The position numbers and the translations under genes are program-made. DNA of 64,000 bases, from contig CH003290.1 of NCBI GenBank assembly GCA_000149265.1, forward strand, positions 5,954 to 69,953, read 5' to 3'. Source of the DNA: Ciona savignyi (taxonomy: Eukaryota > Chordata > Ascidiacea > Phlebobranchia > Cionidae). The notes beneath the pieces are model-generated. The model had not been told where the DNA came from and made no database searches. It saw only the letters and a list, made by a program, of their open reading frames with translations. Shown in pieces: positions 25,001 to 62,940 of the stretch. Positions within the stretch are counted from its first letter, which is position 1. Each line of letters opens with the position of its first letter.

Positions 25001-28000
25001 TATGGAATTGTAAGGTAATATCATAAAAAAAACTTAAAATCAAATCATACTATACATGATACAATATAGTTAAATACCAGTACTTAGGTAAGGGAGTATC
25101 AATCCAAAACGGCTTAACACAACTCAATGCGTACTTAGCAAAAGCCAGTATTGACTTTATGTTTTTTTACATTCATCCATTATTATTCACTTTCTGTTTG
25201 AATAAAAATACATGTTTTAAGTGAAACTGTTATTCAGAATGTAAAAACTACAATTTGTGCTGCAAATTGGTGTTTTCCAGTAATTATTACCTTTAGATTA
25301 GTAATGTTTTATCATTCATAATAATACTTTTATAATAGTGGCCTATGCTTCATTTCATCCCACTAACATTGTTGTATATAAACCAGTATAGCTTTGTTTA
25401 TAATTATGTATTTTTAACAATTAAACCACTAGAATTAGGCAACAAAGGTAACTTACCATTTAAAAGTCCCCCACCAGATAGGGTCATTCCACTTCCTGAA
25501 GCCCTACTAGTATTTCTGTAAAAAATATTAGATCTTTAAATCTTTTTTTGCTGCTTTGGCCATTCTGTTAAGTTCTTCTTATTGCCCTAGACTTTGCCTT
25601 GATATTTTCTGTAATTGTCAACATTGTTGAAAAGTATATTGTCAACATTGTTGAAAACACTTTAAGTGACATTTTTCCAATATTTTTTTTCTCCAAGTAG
25701 AACTGCTTTCATGCTATGATCTTTCTTCAGCATTGCATACCAGCAGAGATGTAAGGCAATGTAGTTAAAAATTTTTATCGCAGTGTTCGGGGTAACTGAA
25801 AGGAGAGAAAGCGACAAGTAGGGAAACTGCACACTAAAATGCAAAATATGGCATTAGAATTAATTTTAAACATGGGGTTGGAGTTAAGGTTAGTTCTGGG
25901 CTTGAGATTAGTGTTTAAGGCAGGGTTAAAATTGGTTTGAATAGTTTTTAAAGCAGTTTCCCTCCTTTTAGTGTTGCCCCAGTGTTCTATTTTCCTGCTA
26001 TATTAAATTCAATTTTCCTCCTTAAACTGTGTAATCAATTCTTTAGATCCCACCCTCTATGACATGCACGCCATGACATGCACCCAGATAGTGACGTCAT
26101 CATAAAAAAAAATTTCAGAAATTTTGGAAATTTTATTTCGAACAACCCTAGTGTTTAACATTTTGCCCTAGATATAACATGCGAAGCGCTAAAGCACTAC
26201 AAAGCACACACGGTCCCGCAAACTGCGCAAAAAGAATCTCGTTTCTAAAGGGTTAATTCTTTAGATTCCACCCTCCCCAATGAGGCCAGATTTCGAGGCA
26301 TCCAGAGAGAAACTTGCGAAGCTGAGTGAAGGGGAGGGTTCAATGACCAAGGAGGAATTCTCGAGAATGAAGCAGGAACTTGAAGCGTAAGTCCAAAGGA
26401 AAAACATACACCAGAAAAACAACAACATATTTTGCCCTACGATTAGTAGATACTGATGACGGATTTAGGAGAAAAATTTTTTTTTATATAATATATATAT
26501 ATATAAATATAAACACCTATAACATCTACATTTTATATACTTGCATTGCAAAGACTGAGACACAGACTTTCAAAACAAAATTATGCTCTTTTATATAAAC
26601 ACATCTAGGAAAGGATAAGATATTCATGTTTATGAATTATGAATATAAACATGAATGTGAATGGGAAACCATGGGGGTTAATACACGGGCAATTGTCAGA
26701 TCACCTCGCGCCCACCGTCGGGTTACTAGCTATTGCAGTGTGTTGTATAATTGAGAAATTCCTTTAATTTGGTAGAACCCATTAATCCGCTGGGTTCAGG
26801 CAATATCCGTTAAGTGCCTTGCCCAAGGACACAACCGACTAGCTAGCGACCAGTTTCGAATCTGCAACCTCTCGGCTGAAAGGACTGCCAAGCTAGTTGT
26901 GCACTTGTATACATAAAGCTGAGATCGGTGGTAATATGATACATACTGCTTGTAAACAACCCGATTACTAAACCAATAGTTTGTAACATCCTAGTTACAT
27001 ATTCCTTTACATTTCATTTAATTGTAAACGACTATAATAAATAAGCTGGAATCCTGGAGTTATTATTATGTTTGCTTGCAATATAGTTTAGATTATTGAT
27101 TTATGCTTCAAAGCAAAGTTACCAACCCTTTTTAAGTTTTTTGCTTTTTATTTTTTTATTTTTGCCCATTTTTTTTAACCACCGACTAGTTAGGAACTGA
27201 TTAATTTTTACTTTTCTTAAATATTTTTGTAATAAAAAATAAAGAATGTGTTTTAAATAGAAATAAAACTGAAATTTTAATCAACAGAGAATACCTTGCC
27301 ATCTTCAAAAAGACTGTAGCTATGCATGAAATATTCCTATGTCGACTTGCTTCTCACCCAACTCTTAAAAACAGCCACAATTTTCGAGTTTTTCNNNNNN
27401 NNNNNNNNNNNNNNNNNNNNNNNNNNNNNNNNNNNNNNNNNNNNNNNNNNNNNNNNNNNNNNNNNNNNNNNNNNNNNNNNNNNNNNNNNNNNNNCCCAGT
27501 AACTTTATGGATTAATCAATACTTTCCATATGTAAATGAATGAATAAATTAGGTGCTTACTGTAAAAACTAATTAAATCAATTATTTATTTCCCCTCTCC
27601 TTCAGCTAAATGTCCGTGGCAAGAACAAAAAAGAGAAAATCACTGGGTTTTTCCGCAATATTACAAAGACTGCCGATGAGACACTTCTGCTTCGGGCCAA
27701 AAAGTACCTTCTTTAATATAAACATATATTAACTACTGCACCAGTTGATTACGACTCATTATATATATATCCAGGGCCAAAAATCTCCGCGGGTAACGCG
27801 AGTAATGCTCAAATTAATTTTTAACGCAGCCGTTTTCTATTCAACTGGAGTATAACGTTTTTATTATACACATGGCGCGTCTGAACACTAGAGTCTATAA
27901 TACTTACAGCAGCATCATGTGAAATTGTTATAATTCCAGATTTAAACAGTTGTTAGATCATACAAACTACAGTTGCGCGTCATGTTTACTCCCGCTACTC

Positions 28001-31000
28001 GCATGAGCTTCTACACGCGAGTAAATTATTTCTCGCCCGAAATTTGATGGATTTTTGACCCTGTACGTCTAAAGTATATATTTGTATCGGCATTTAGAGT
28101 ATGGTGTGTTTGAAAAACAGCTTGGTTGGTTAATGTAACACCTTCCAGCCGAAAGGTTAAAACTTGCGAGCTAAATTATGTCAAGCTTTTTTGCAAACAT
28201 TGTATGGGGTTTAATGGGTTTGGCTAAAACTAAATAAATATCTCAGTCATATACTTATTTGATAATGACGCATGTGATAAAGCTCCTGCATTTTTCCAGT
28301 GAGGGGGATAAAACATCCGTTCCCAACAATGGACTAAATGTTATGATCAAACAACCTCGTTCATGACACTTTCAAACCCATCTCATTTATATTCCAGGAC
28401 AGCGACGAATTTTTTGAACATGAAAAGTCCTTCATGAGTGAATACCACACACGAATCAAAGATGCAACAACCAAAATTGACAAAGTCACCCAAAACCACA
28501 AAAGTAAGTCCCCTTATACATCCACATCATGCATAATTTCGATACACTTGTATTTTAAAAAATTAATTATTTACGTGATAATTTCTATCAGCTAAGTTTT
28601 ACAGCAAATATTAGTAATATAATTTAAGGAAATGTGTTACTGAGTAACAAAACAATAAGCCTAAAGATAGCATTGTAACCATTTCTGTATGCCTGGCATT
28701 TGCGCAAGAAAAAACAATTCAGCATTATTATCAAATTCTTGCATCTTACTCTTTAACCAGTGAGATTGTTGAAAAAAGTTAACAATCACCTTTTATCATG
28801 ACAGAGTGTGCAAATGACTACTCACAAATTGCAATGGCTCTTCAGTCCTTGGCCACCGTGGAAAATTCAATTGCCATGAGTCACAGGAAAGGCCTGGACA
28901 GGTATTCTGTCTGCTTTTTTTCTAGTTTTTTCACTCATTTCCATTAGCACATATTATAATACCATTTTAATCAAATAGTATTATTTCCTTATTTTGTAAA
29001 AACAACAAAAATGTACAATGGCATACATGCGTGTATATTGTTAACTTTAAGAACAATTTATGTTGTAATTTTAAGTCGTCATTGTATTTATAATGTTTAA
29101 AAAATATTATTTCATGCACCCTAAGGCAAAATTGGTATAATCATGCATGGTAAGTTTTTGCACTTAAAAATGTTTTAAAATGACTTTTACATTTCTTATG
29201 TAGGCTACAAAATGTTGATTTCTTCCTAAGTACTAAGGGATGCGTAGTTGTAGAACATTTAAACATAAGAAGTTAGTACCCCCATGCACACAGCAGAGTT
29301 ACAGAAGGAATTGCAGTGTATTGTATATGATATATCAACTGCCAGATTCTGTAACTTGCTCAATGTGTTATTTTACTGGGTTCTATCTCTGTTTCCATTA
29401 TTAAAAAAGCAGTACCATGTTTTTATATGTGCAGCACATAAGAGAAATTTCCAAATAGGAAATGGCGCCATATGAAATCTGATGTGTTTATTCAAAGTTC
29501 TAGCTACACAAGTAGTGGTAAACATATGCACAAAACTAAGCATGGAACAGCACATATTATTAAAGGGAAAATTGTACCGTAATTTTAAATATAAATCCTT
29601 TTATCAGGAGTTTGCTAAAGGTTCATGAATCACTGGAAAAGGGCCGGGTAAGTGACACTTTTAATATTTAGTTTGTAACGCTGTATTAGTCTTAGCTGTA
29701 ACATAGGGGAAATTAGTCAATTTGTCTAGCCTTGTGGCTTAAGTAATATGTAAAAAGGTCATCAGGCAGGTGGTGGGTTCAATCTTAAATGATGACAATT
29801 ATGATGTTTGTGTCTTTAATGAATGTTGCAATCCAGAATTCAAAAGTAGTGTTCAAAAACTAATATTTTGTTACAAAACTTACCATGTTGCAATTACTCA
29901 ACCAACCAAACAAACCAAACAAATATAAAACTAACTAAATTACAATAACTTAAACAAATACCTATGATATATTGCCTCAAACATTAGATAAAAAAGTTAT
30001 CCCTCCCTAGTCCCTACCATCTAGAATACACTCATTTGGTGTAAAACATCATTGAATTACAAATAAAGCAAAATCAACAAAATTTTATTTTAAACAATTG
30101 TTAGTTTTAAGAATTTCCTAAAAATCTTAGTAATTTTATTCAACTTTTTCCGAAAATTAAAACATAGGACATAGTCTGTGTAACAGTGCAGGGTTGGATA
30201 AAATTGTTATTCTTTTCCAACATGTAGCAAGCACTTGTTTAGTTTTAAACAGTAGTGAATTGATACAACTTGAGCAAAATCATCTGAAATCCGTTTTAAA
30301 CAATCGTCATTATTACCTGTGTGTTAACCCTCTTAGTTTTCTCATTAATGGGTATAAACATGAATATCCTATTCTATAAAACCTCTATAAATCCGACTTT
30401 TAGAAACTCGAAGCGAGAGCTGCGTCCGACATGGACCTCAAGCTCGCCGATTTGCTCCGTTATTATTTCCGGGACACTCAGGCGTGCAAGGACCTTCTGT
30501 ACCGCCGGGCACGCACGTTGGCCAACTATGAGAACGCCAACAAAGAGCTGGACAAAGCAAGGTCGAGGGGAAAGAATGTGCCCCAGGTAATGAAACCGCT
30601 ATAAGTTCGTATCAATAAGCTGTATGTGAGAAGTTATAGTGATTTTAATCTCAAGAATGTGCCAGGTATACAAACTGCCTTATCAAAGAGTTAAACGAGA
30701 GAAGTTACAGTTGTGGTTTTAATCTTGGCTTTTTTGGTTTTAAAGTCAGAAGGCTATTTTTGATCTCATTTTTGCATTAGTTACAAAACTTGGAATTATG
30801 CATGACATTAAAAGTAAAGTATTTCCTGAGCAACTCCTTAAAAGTTTAACTAGGAAATAACCTAAAGCCAGTAGTTATTAAGGTATCCATGTAATGCTTT
30901 GGTGTTTCATTGCTCATTAACAAGTTGTGGAGGTGAAACAATGGTAACGTCAAACTAGTAGATGAAATCGAATTAAAAAGTTTTGAACTTCTGTAGTGGT

Positions 31001-32357
31001 TTTGTAACGCAATACTGTCAACTGTATTGTTAAGCAATCAAAAACCACAAGTTGGTGGGTGTCTTTGGGAGAGACATTAAACAGACATTGCTTGAAGCCA
31101 CCAGAGTTCTTAATCCAGCACAACACAAAGATCCAGCAATCGGCTAATCTTTAAAATCTTCAATCTTATCAACAGTACCCTGTAATGTGGACTGTATCTA
31201 AGCATACCCTGTAATTAAGATATTGAACAATGTATCCGGCCCATTAAGGACTTCATTTTCTCACATCTGACCTGACGACTAGAGAAGTTGCTCACACCTG
31301 TTTTAAACTATTGTTGAAATTAAGCAATTTCCATTTAATGCCTCCGTCAATGACACATACCAACTTCTGGTTTTTAGTGCACAATAATGCAACTGACAGC
31401 TCATTAATATAATTTTAATCAAAGGCAAATTTTTTTAACCTAAGATACAAATCCCATTAAATGCTTTGGTAAAGGACACATACCAACATATAGCTTTTAA
31501 TTGCACAACCGTTAATCTCATGTAAACCAAAGGCAATAGTTTATTAATAAAGCTATAAAAACAGTGTACGATTAGTAAAGTTATCTGAAACTGTATTATA
31601 AAGCAATATGTCACTCTGATACATTACATTAATATGGGCGGGTCAATGGTAGCCACCGGGACCAGGAATTTGGCCATAGAAGGGCCATTTAAGTCACTGT
31701 GATTGTCTATATTTAATGTATTTATGGTCTATCAGGCGGAGAGCCAGCAGAAGACAGCTCGTGAGAAATTCGAAGTGTTGTCCGAAGTCGGAAAGCAGGA
31801 ATTGACGGAGTTCAAAGGTCGTAGGGTCACTGCGTTTCGGAAGAATTTAATCGAACTCGGGGAACTTCAGCTTAAACATTCCAAGGTAACGTATGACGCG
31901 TTTTTACCGGTTTTATTGTTCTTAGCATCTGTTTGGGTTGTGGCATTTTCAAAAATTACCATAATTTCATCTCCACTACGAACAGTCGAACAGTAAATGA
32001 AAACTAAACAAAGTGAAAGTGGGAAGAGTAAAGGGAAACTGCTCACTAAAATTACATAAACTAATTTACAACGATTTGGATGTGGGTAAAAAAAAGTAAG
32101 GATGGGTAATGGGTATAACAGGTTATCGGAGCTATCGTAGTGCCCTCTCACAGTTATATTAATGCACTAGTTTTTTACCATGACCAGATTAGTAGGAAAA
32201 ATATGGATTCGAAAGGAACCCATAATTACTATCTCAACCTGCTGTGTTTTTACTGATTGTTGAAGGTCGCTTTATTTAATATTTCCTAACACAAATCACT
32301 CCGTAGGCTATGGTGCAAGTTCTCAAAGGCTGCATATCCACAGTTGAGCAAATGTGA
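22040..32357 (+). CDS. SNX6: Sorting nexin, SNX5/SNX6/SNX32 type (PX-BAR, retromer-associated)
   Basis: Exons: 22040-22189, 23285-23395, 26265-26386, 27288 into the N gap, 27606-27703, 28398-28503, 28805-28901, 29608-29647, 30404-30586, 31736-31885 and 32307-32357 (stop TGA). The PX domain runs from about residue 20 ([17 protein letters not shown]) through [18 protein letters not shown] to [20 protein letters not shown]. The BAR domain includes [40 protein letters not shown] and [36 protein letters not shown] and [11 protein letters not shown] favour SNX6 over SNX5. These proteins dimerise with SNX1/2 on endosomes for cargo recycling to the trans-Golgi (family knowledge). The 100-N gap removes part of one exon. 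The 27606-27703 donor is 2 nt out of phase with the next exon. Confidence 0.9.
22555..23225. repeat. AT-rich tandem array (about 20-28 bp unit) split by a hAT element
   Basis: Variants of GATTAATAACAAATTGGTTAATA(ACTACA) occupy 22555-22792 and resume at 23114-23225; the interruption is the hAT element at 22793-23113. Intronic in SNX6. Confidence 0.85.
22793..23113. mobile_element. hAT non-autonomous element with perfect 8-bp target duplication
   Basis: The termini are CAGGGGTGGCCAACC and GGTTGGCCAGCCCTG, imperfect inverted repeats. The flanking ATATAGAT at 22785-22792 is repeated exactly at 23114-23121, the 8-bp duplication typical of hAT. There is no transposase ORF. The interior contains AAGAGCCGCATGCGGCTTG, a palindrome near the right end. 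Confidence 0.9.
23396..26264. other. SNX6 intron 2
   Basis: 2.9 kb, mostly AT-rich unique sequence. It holds a MITE-B copy (25795-25985) and a duplicated copy of the downstream splice acceptor at 26037-26057. No coding exon was recognised. Confidence 0.5.
25795..25985. mobile_element. MITE-B copy
   Basis: Begins AGGAGAGAAAGCGACAAGTAGGGAAACTGCAC and ends AGCAGTTTCCCTCCTTTTA, i.e. terminal inverted repeats built on GGGAAACTGC. The interior has TTAGTGTTTAAGGCAGGGTT. The copy at 36062-36265 is in inverted orientation. Confidence 0.75.
26640..26884 (-). mobile_element. SINE-A copy, 5' truncated
   Basis: In the SNX6 intron 26387-27287, antisense to the gene. The head is missing beyond CAACCTCTCGGCTGAAAGGA. 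Confidence 0.88.
27395..27494. other. Assembly gap, exactly 100 N
   Basis: Falls inside the SNX6 exon that starts at 27288, hiding the end of the PX domain (after NFRVF) and its donor site. The exact 100 suggests a fixed-size scaffold gap. Confidence 1.
27772..28063. mobile_element. MITE-D copy
   Basis: Begins CAGGGCCAAAAATC and ends GGATTTTTGACCCTG. The interior has ACGCGAGTAA motifs in both orientations, as in 8998-9257. Confidence 0.7.
28125..28325 (+). mobile_element. Highly diverged SINE-A remnant
   Basis: CACCTTCCAGCCGAAAGGTT, TTAATGGGTT and GAGGGGGATAAAACATCC occur in SINE-A order with heavy divergence. SNX6 intron. Confidence 0.5.
30308..30378 (+). mobile_element. SINE-A 3' fragment just upstream of an SNX6 exon
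   Basis: TACCTGTGTGTTAACCCTC through ATAAACATGAATATCCTATTC, ending 25 bp before the exon at 30404. It thus contributes the branch-point region of that acceptor. Confidence 0.75.
31180..31300. mobile_element. hAT-type MITE-E, right-end fragment
   Basis: CATACCCTGTAATTAAGATATTG through CTAGAGAAGTTGCTCACACCTG matches the 6541-6699 copy. SNX6 intron. Confidence 0.65.
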
Positions 32358-33021
32358 AACCTACAGCTGAACTGTTGAACCTGATTTTCCAATCACCTTC
32401 TATATTCCCATGCTGATCGTAGAATCCTTATACTAACCCTACATTGAAACAGCTTTCATCCATGTATAACATCCAACTTGTAATAAGCGCTTTCCCCAAT
32501 TGACAGAAGTACACAATACTGAGTAATTTTATGCAAAAAAAGCAGAGGTGCCGTTGTGTAACATATTCCCATGCTTACTGGCATACTCTTCTTTTCGTTT
32601 CGGTTAATTCTTGTTAGATTTTGCTATGCCGTGCATTCTAAATAACTTATTTTCTTTTCTCAAAGTATAACAGTTTCAATTGTATCCTTAACATATATTT
32701 TTTTCAATTTTATTTCTTTTTTGTGTAGTGACATGATTGAACCATGTTATACAGTATGACAACAATTAAATTTAAAGTAAGTCCCTTAATTTTAATTTTC
32801 AATGTGCAATATGATATTGTTTTCTGTAGCCAGAACTTTCGGTTGACCTATTTGACAAAAATGTGTTGTGTGTATGATTTGATTATAAAGTACATAATAA
32901 ACGCATAAACTCATTCATAATTGGACCCGTCCAGCAGAAAGTACATCTAATCAACTTAATTTAAATTATAATTGGACTGAGATCCATTTAACTAATTTCA
33001 ATTTGTATTAGTCGAAAAATT

Positions 33022-33765
33022 GTTTTAGTTACACAGATTAGTCTAGTGCAGCGGTTCCCAAACTTTTTTTGTTGGCGGCGCCTTTTGAAAACTTATTAAA
33101 CCTTGCGGCTCCCTTATAAAGCCAAAATTTTCAGACTGCAAGTATTGTATATCCAGACTAGTACGCACTTTGATAACCGTTCAAATTGTTTAAAACTATT
33201 CACCAAAGTGACGAACAGTCAATCAATGCAAAGCAGTTATTTGACAAACCATTATTCGAAAACAATGCAACGTTAGCCAGCAAAAAGTGGCAGTTAACAC
33301 CGAACAATGGATTTTTTAACAAGTAAAACAAATACTGTATAGGGTTGCACACCAGGCTCATACATCTCCAACTAACACATGCACTGCAATTTTTTGTGAG
33401 GAAACAATATAATAAACGCAGCAACTTTCGTATGCTTTCGCGGCGCCCCTGGCAAAGTCTCGCGGCTCCCCAGGGCGCCGCGGCGCCCAGTTTGGGAACC
33501 GCTGGTCTAGTGGTTTAGTGCGTTGCATTTCAGTCCAAGGGCTAAGGGTTCAAAACTGGTCTCTAGCTAGTTGGTTGTGACCTCGGGCAAGGCACTTCAG
33601 GGACATTGCCCGAACCCAAAGAATTAATGGGTTCTACTAAATTGAAGTAACGTGTCTATCATATATAACACCGGTAACCCGACGATGGGCGAGAGGTGAT
33701 CTGATGATTGCTCGTGTCTTAACCCCCTTTGTTTTCCCATTCACGGGGGTAAACATGAATATCAC
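33022..33765 (+). mobile_element. SINE-A copy split by a hAT insertion
   Basis: The 5' stub ends at ATTAGTCTAGTG (33048). The body resumes at 33505 with GTCTAGTGGTTTAGTGCG and ends at GGGGGTAAACATGAATATC. The break lies within the box A region of the tRNA-like head. Confidence 0.9.
33049..33504. mobile_element. hAT non-autonomous element, 456 bp, inside SINE-A
   Basis: Perfect terminal inverted repeats CAGCGGTTCCCAAACT / AGTTTGGGAACCGCTG. The exact 8-bp target duplication GTCTAGTG lies at 33041-33048 and 33505-33512. The subterminal regions are rich in GGCGCC palindromes. No transposase is encoded. Confidence 0.95.
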
Positions 33766-34271
33766 ATCCGTTAGGACAACTTTGGTTATTAAATTGAAAG
33801 ATTTTGTTCTTTCACAATCTGGTTGATGAGCTATTGCAGTGTAATGTTGTAGTTGTTATAGTTCAGCCAATTAGTCCATTGGTTTCAAGCAACATCCAAT
33901 ACAACCTTATTTCTTCAGAACATGCTTAGCAGATAAATTCCAATTTGTAACACAGCTACAAATTCCTTACTAAACGTAATGTTACTAAATCTTAAGATTA
34001 GTATTTGGAAAAAGAAAGTTCAGGAAACGTCAAAACCTGCGGTGGGCTTAAAGCGAATCTACAACGGTGTGATGAAACCAATGCTTTTATTCCAATGATA
34101 TCTGCTAACGATAATGACGACATAAAAGTATACAATTCGTCAATTTGCTACACTTCCATTGTTATAGAGAAACTCACAGCATGTGATAAGATAAGCAGGT
34201 CACAGGATAGGATTCGAAATAGGAGCTCGTGAGATATAAATTCACTTAACCAGCCAAATACTGTAACTTTT

Positions 34272-34375
34272 ACGGTCGTTTGGCCGAATGGTTAACACGA
34301 CCGATATATATACGGAATCCTATACAAAAAATGGTTCTGGTGACGAGCCTATCAAGGGTTCGAAACTTGGCTAGG
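34272..34375 (+). repeat. tRNA-like repeat (SINE head), family 2
   Basis: TGGCCGAATGG fits an internal Pol III box A and GGTTCGAAAC a box B, 70 bp apart. The acceptor stem does not pair and there is no proper anticodon arm, so this is not a functional tRNA. A second copy is at 62497-62592, sharing GGCCGA.TGG.TAAC.CGACCGATA. Confidence 0.65.
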
Positions 34376-34702
34376 TAAAATAAATAAACTGTCACTTAAT
34401 AACACACTGCTACTCTATTTATCTTCTAATGTAGATTAAATTACTCAGCTTTGTCAAACATGAATAGAAGTATTTTTAAAACACAAATTGTATGAATGAT
34501 TTTTTATTCTCTTTTTGTGTTATAATTTGAAATGTTAATATAAATTGGTATTAAATGACACATTGAGGTTAAATGGTACAATAAAAGATAAAATTTACAA
34601 TTTGACCATAGATATAATTTGACTATTGATATGAATATCTCAGTATAGAAATACGTTTTTCTGGAGTATATGAAGTATTGTAAGATATTAGAGCAACTAA
34701 AA

Positions 34703-61785
<27,083 letters not shown>

Positions 61786-61813
61786 CTGTAAATGGAAAGT
61801 ATAGAATAGGAAT

Positions 61814-62093
61814 GTGATAGCCTATTTATGTTTATCCCTGTAAATGGTAAAACCAAGTGGGTTAACACACGGATAATCGTCAGAGCGTCGGGTTACCGGA
61901 GCTATTGCAGTGTGTTGAGTATGATTCACACGTTTCTTTATGCTAGAAGAATCCAATAATTCGTTGGGTTTAGGCAATGTCCGTTAAGTGCCTTACCCAA
62001 GGACACAACCAACTAGATAGCGACTAGTTTCAAAAATATAATCCTTTCGGCTGAAAGACGACGCACCAAACTACTAGACTAATCTGTCGGACA
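61814..62093 (-). mobile_element. SINE-A copy, diverged
   Basis: TGATAGCCTATTTATGTTTATCC to AATCTGTCGGAC. It begins 29 bp from the acceptor of the first visible AT exon (61785-61598). Confidence 0.82.
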
Positions 62094-62940
62094 GAGTATA
62101 TATTCATCTATACCTACAGTAATTTTTATCAGGCCGTTTAAAACACGCACCAAAGTTTTTTGCTTAGAAATATAAAATTCGGAACGACGGAAGGGAAATA
62201 TAGTTCGGTGGTTTCTTAATTAAACATAAGTTTTTGACAGCACATGCTTTAAGTTTATGCTTGTCCTTCTGTTGTAAAGTTGTTTCTGCATACATGTTGT
62301 TGTTTATGTGCAATGTATCGCTCGAACGATAACGCGTTGCTGTTTAAAAAATACGATGTTAACGCTCCTGACTTGTTTCGCGAAATTGAAACTCCGAAGA
62401 AAGTTATCTTTGATGATTCGTGGTATATTTTACTGAAAACAGTTGCGCTGTAATCAAGCTATCGAACCTCATTTTCGAATGTTTCGACTATGAGGTACAG
62501 TCGTGTGGCCGAGTGGCTAACGCGACCGATACATGTACCTAATTATATACAAAAAACGGTGTATTTAACGAGCCAATCATAGGGTCGAAAGTAAGTCCAA
62601 AAAAAGTTTCATTAGCAAACTTCAATTGTGACTTTTGCACCATTATCATTCGAGGTAAAAAGATTACACATGGGATATAAGGCAGCAGAACTCCAGCACG
62701 ACATTAGGTCAAGTGGCTGCAGTGGAAATAGTTTTGTGCTATATCGTTTCAAGAGCAAATCATCAGAACGGATAAGCCAGTACATGTACGGACTAGGGTG
62801 GGTGTTTAAAATCAGTTACTAATTTTTTTAGATTCGTTTCAACGCAGTCTTGCTTCAAGCTGGTACAGAGAAGATCATTCTATTATGTTGAATGAAGGGC
62901 TGGCACCAGCGGCTGTTTTATCTGGACGCATTTTTTATGG
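62094..62940. other. FASN-like upstream intron, unique part
   Basis: Contains a plus-strand 46-codon frame (62314-62454) and a tRNA-like repeat (62497-62592). No AT or KS exon of the FASN-like gene was recognised between 61785 and 64000. Confidence 0.4.
62497..62592 (+). repeat. tRNA-like repeat, family 2, second copy
   Basis: GTGGCCGAGTGGCTAACGCGACCGATA fits a Leu/Ser-type D-arm with box A. The box-B-like AGGGTCGAAAG is weak and no acceptor stem closes. Confidence 0.6.

Larger units (their letters stand above)
32358..34702. other. Convergent intergenic region SNX6 / FASN-like
   Basis: 2.3 kb between two stop codons. It contains the SINE-A/hAT nest (33022-33765), an antisense SINE-A shard (about 33822-33902) and a tRNA-like repeat (34272-34375). 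The 75-codon frame at 34005-34232 has no recognisable similarity. Confidence 0.5.

Noticed and set aside
26090-26130. CRE-like TGACGTCA element
   Set aside because: A single 8-mer deep in an SNX6 intron with no other promoter evidence.
27322-27543. ORF running through the N gap
   Set aside because: The reading through N is artificial; the true exon starts at 27288 in the same frame and its end is hidden.
34005-34232. 75-codon ORF MEKESSGNVKTCGG...
   Set aside because: Intergenic, no similarity recognised, no splice or promoter support; length compatible with chance.
34272-34375. Functional tRNA gene
   Set aside because: Boxes A and B are present, but the acceptor stem and anticodon arm do not fold and a similar sequence recurs at 62497. 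It is a tRNA-derived repeat.
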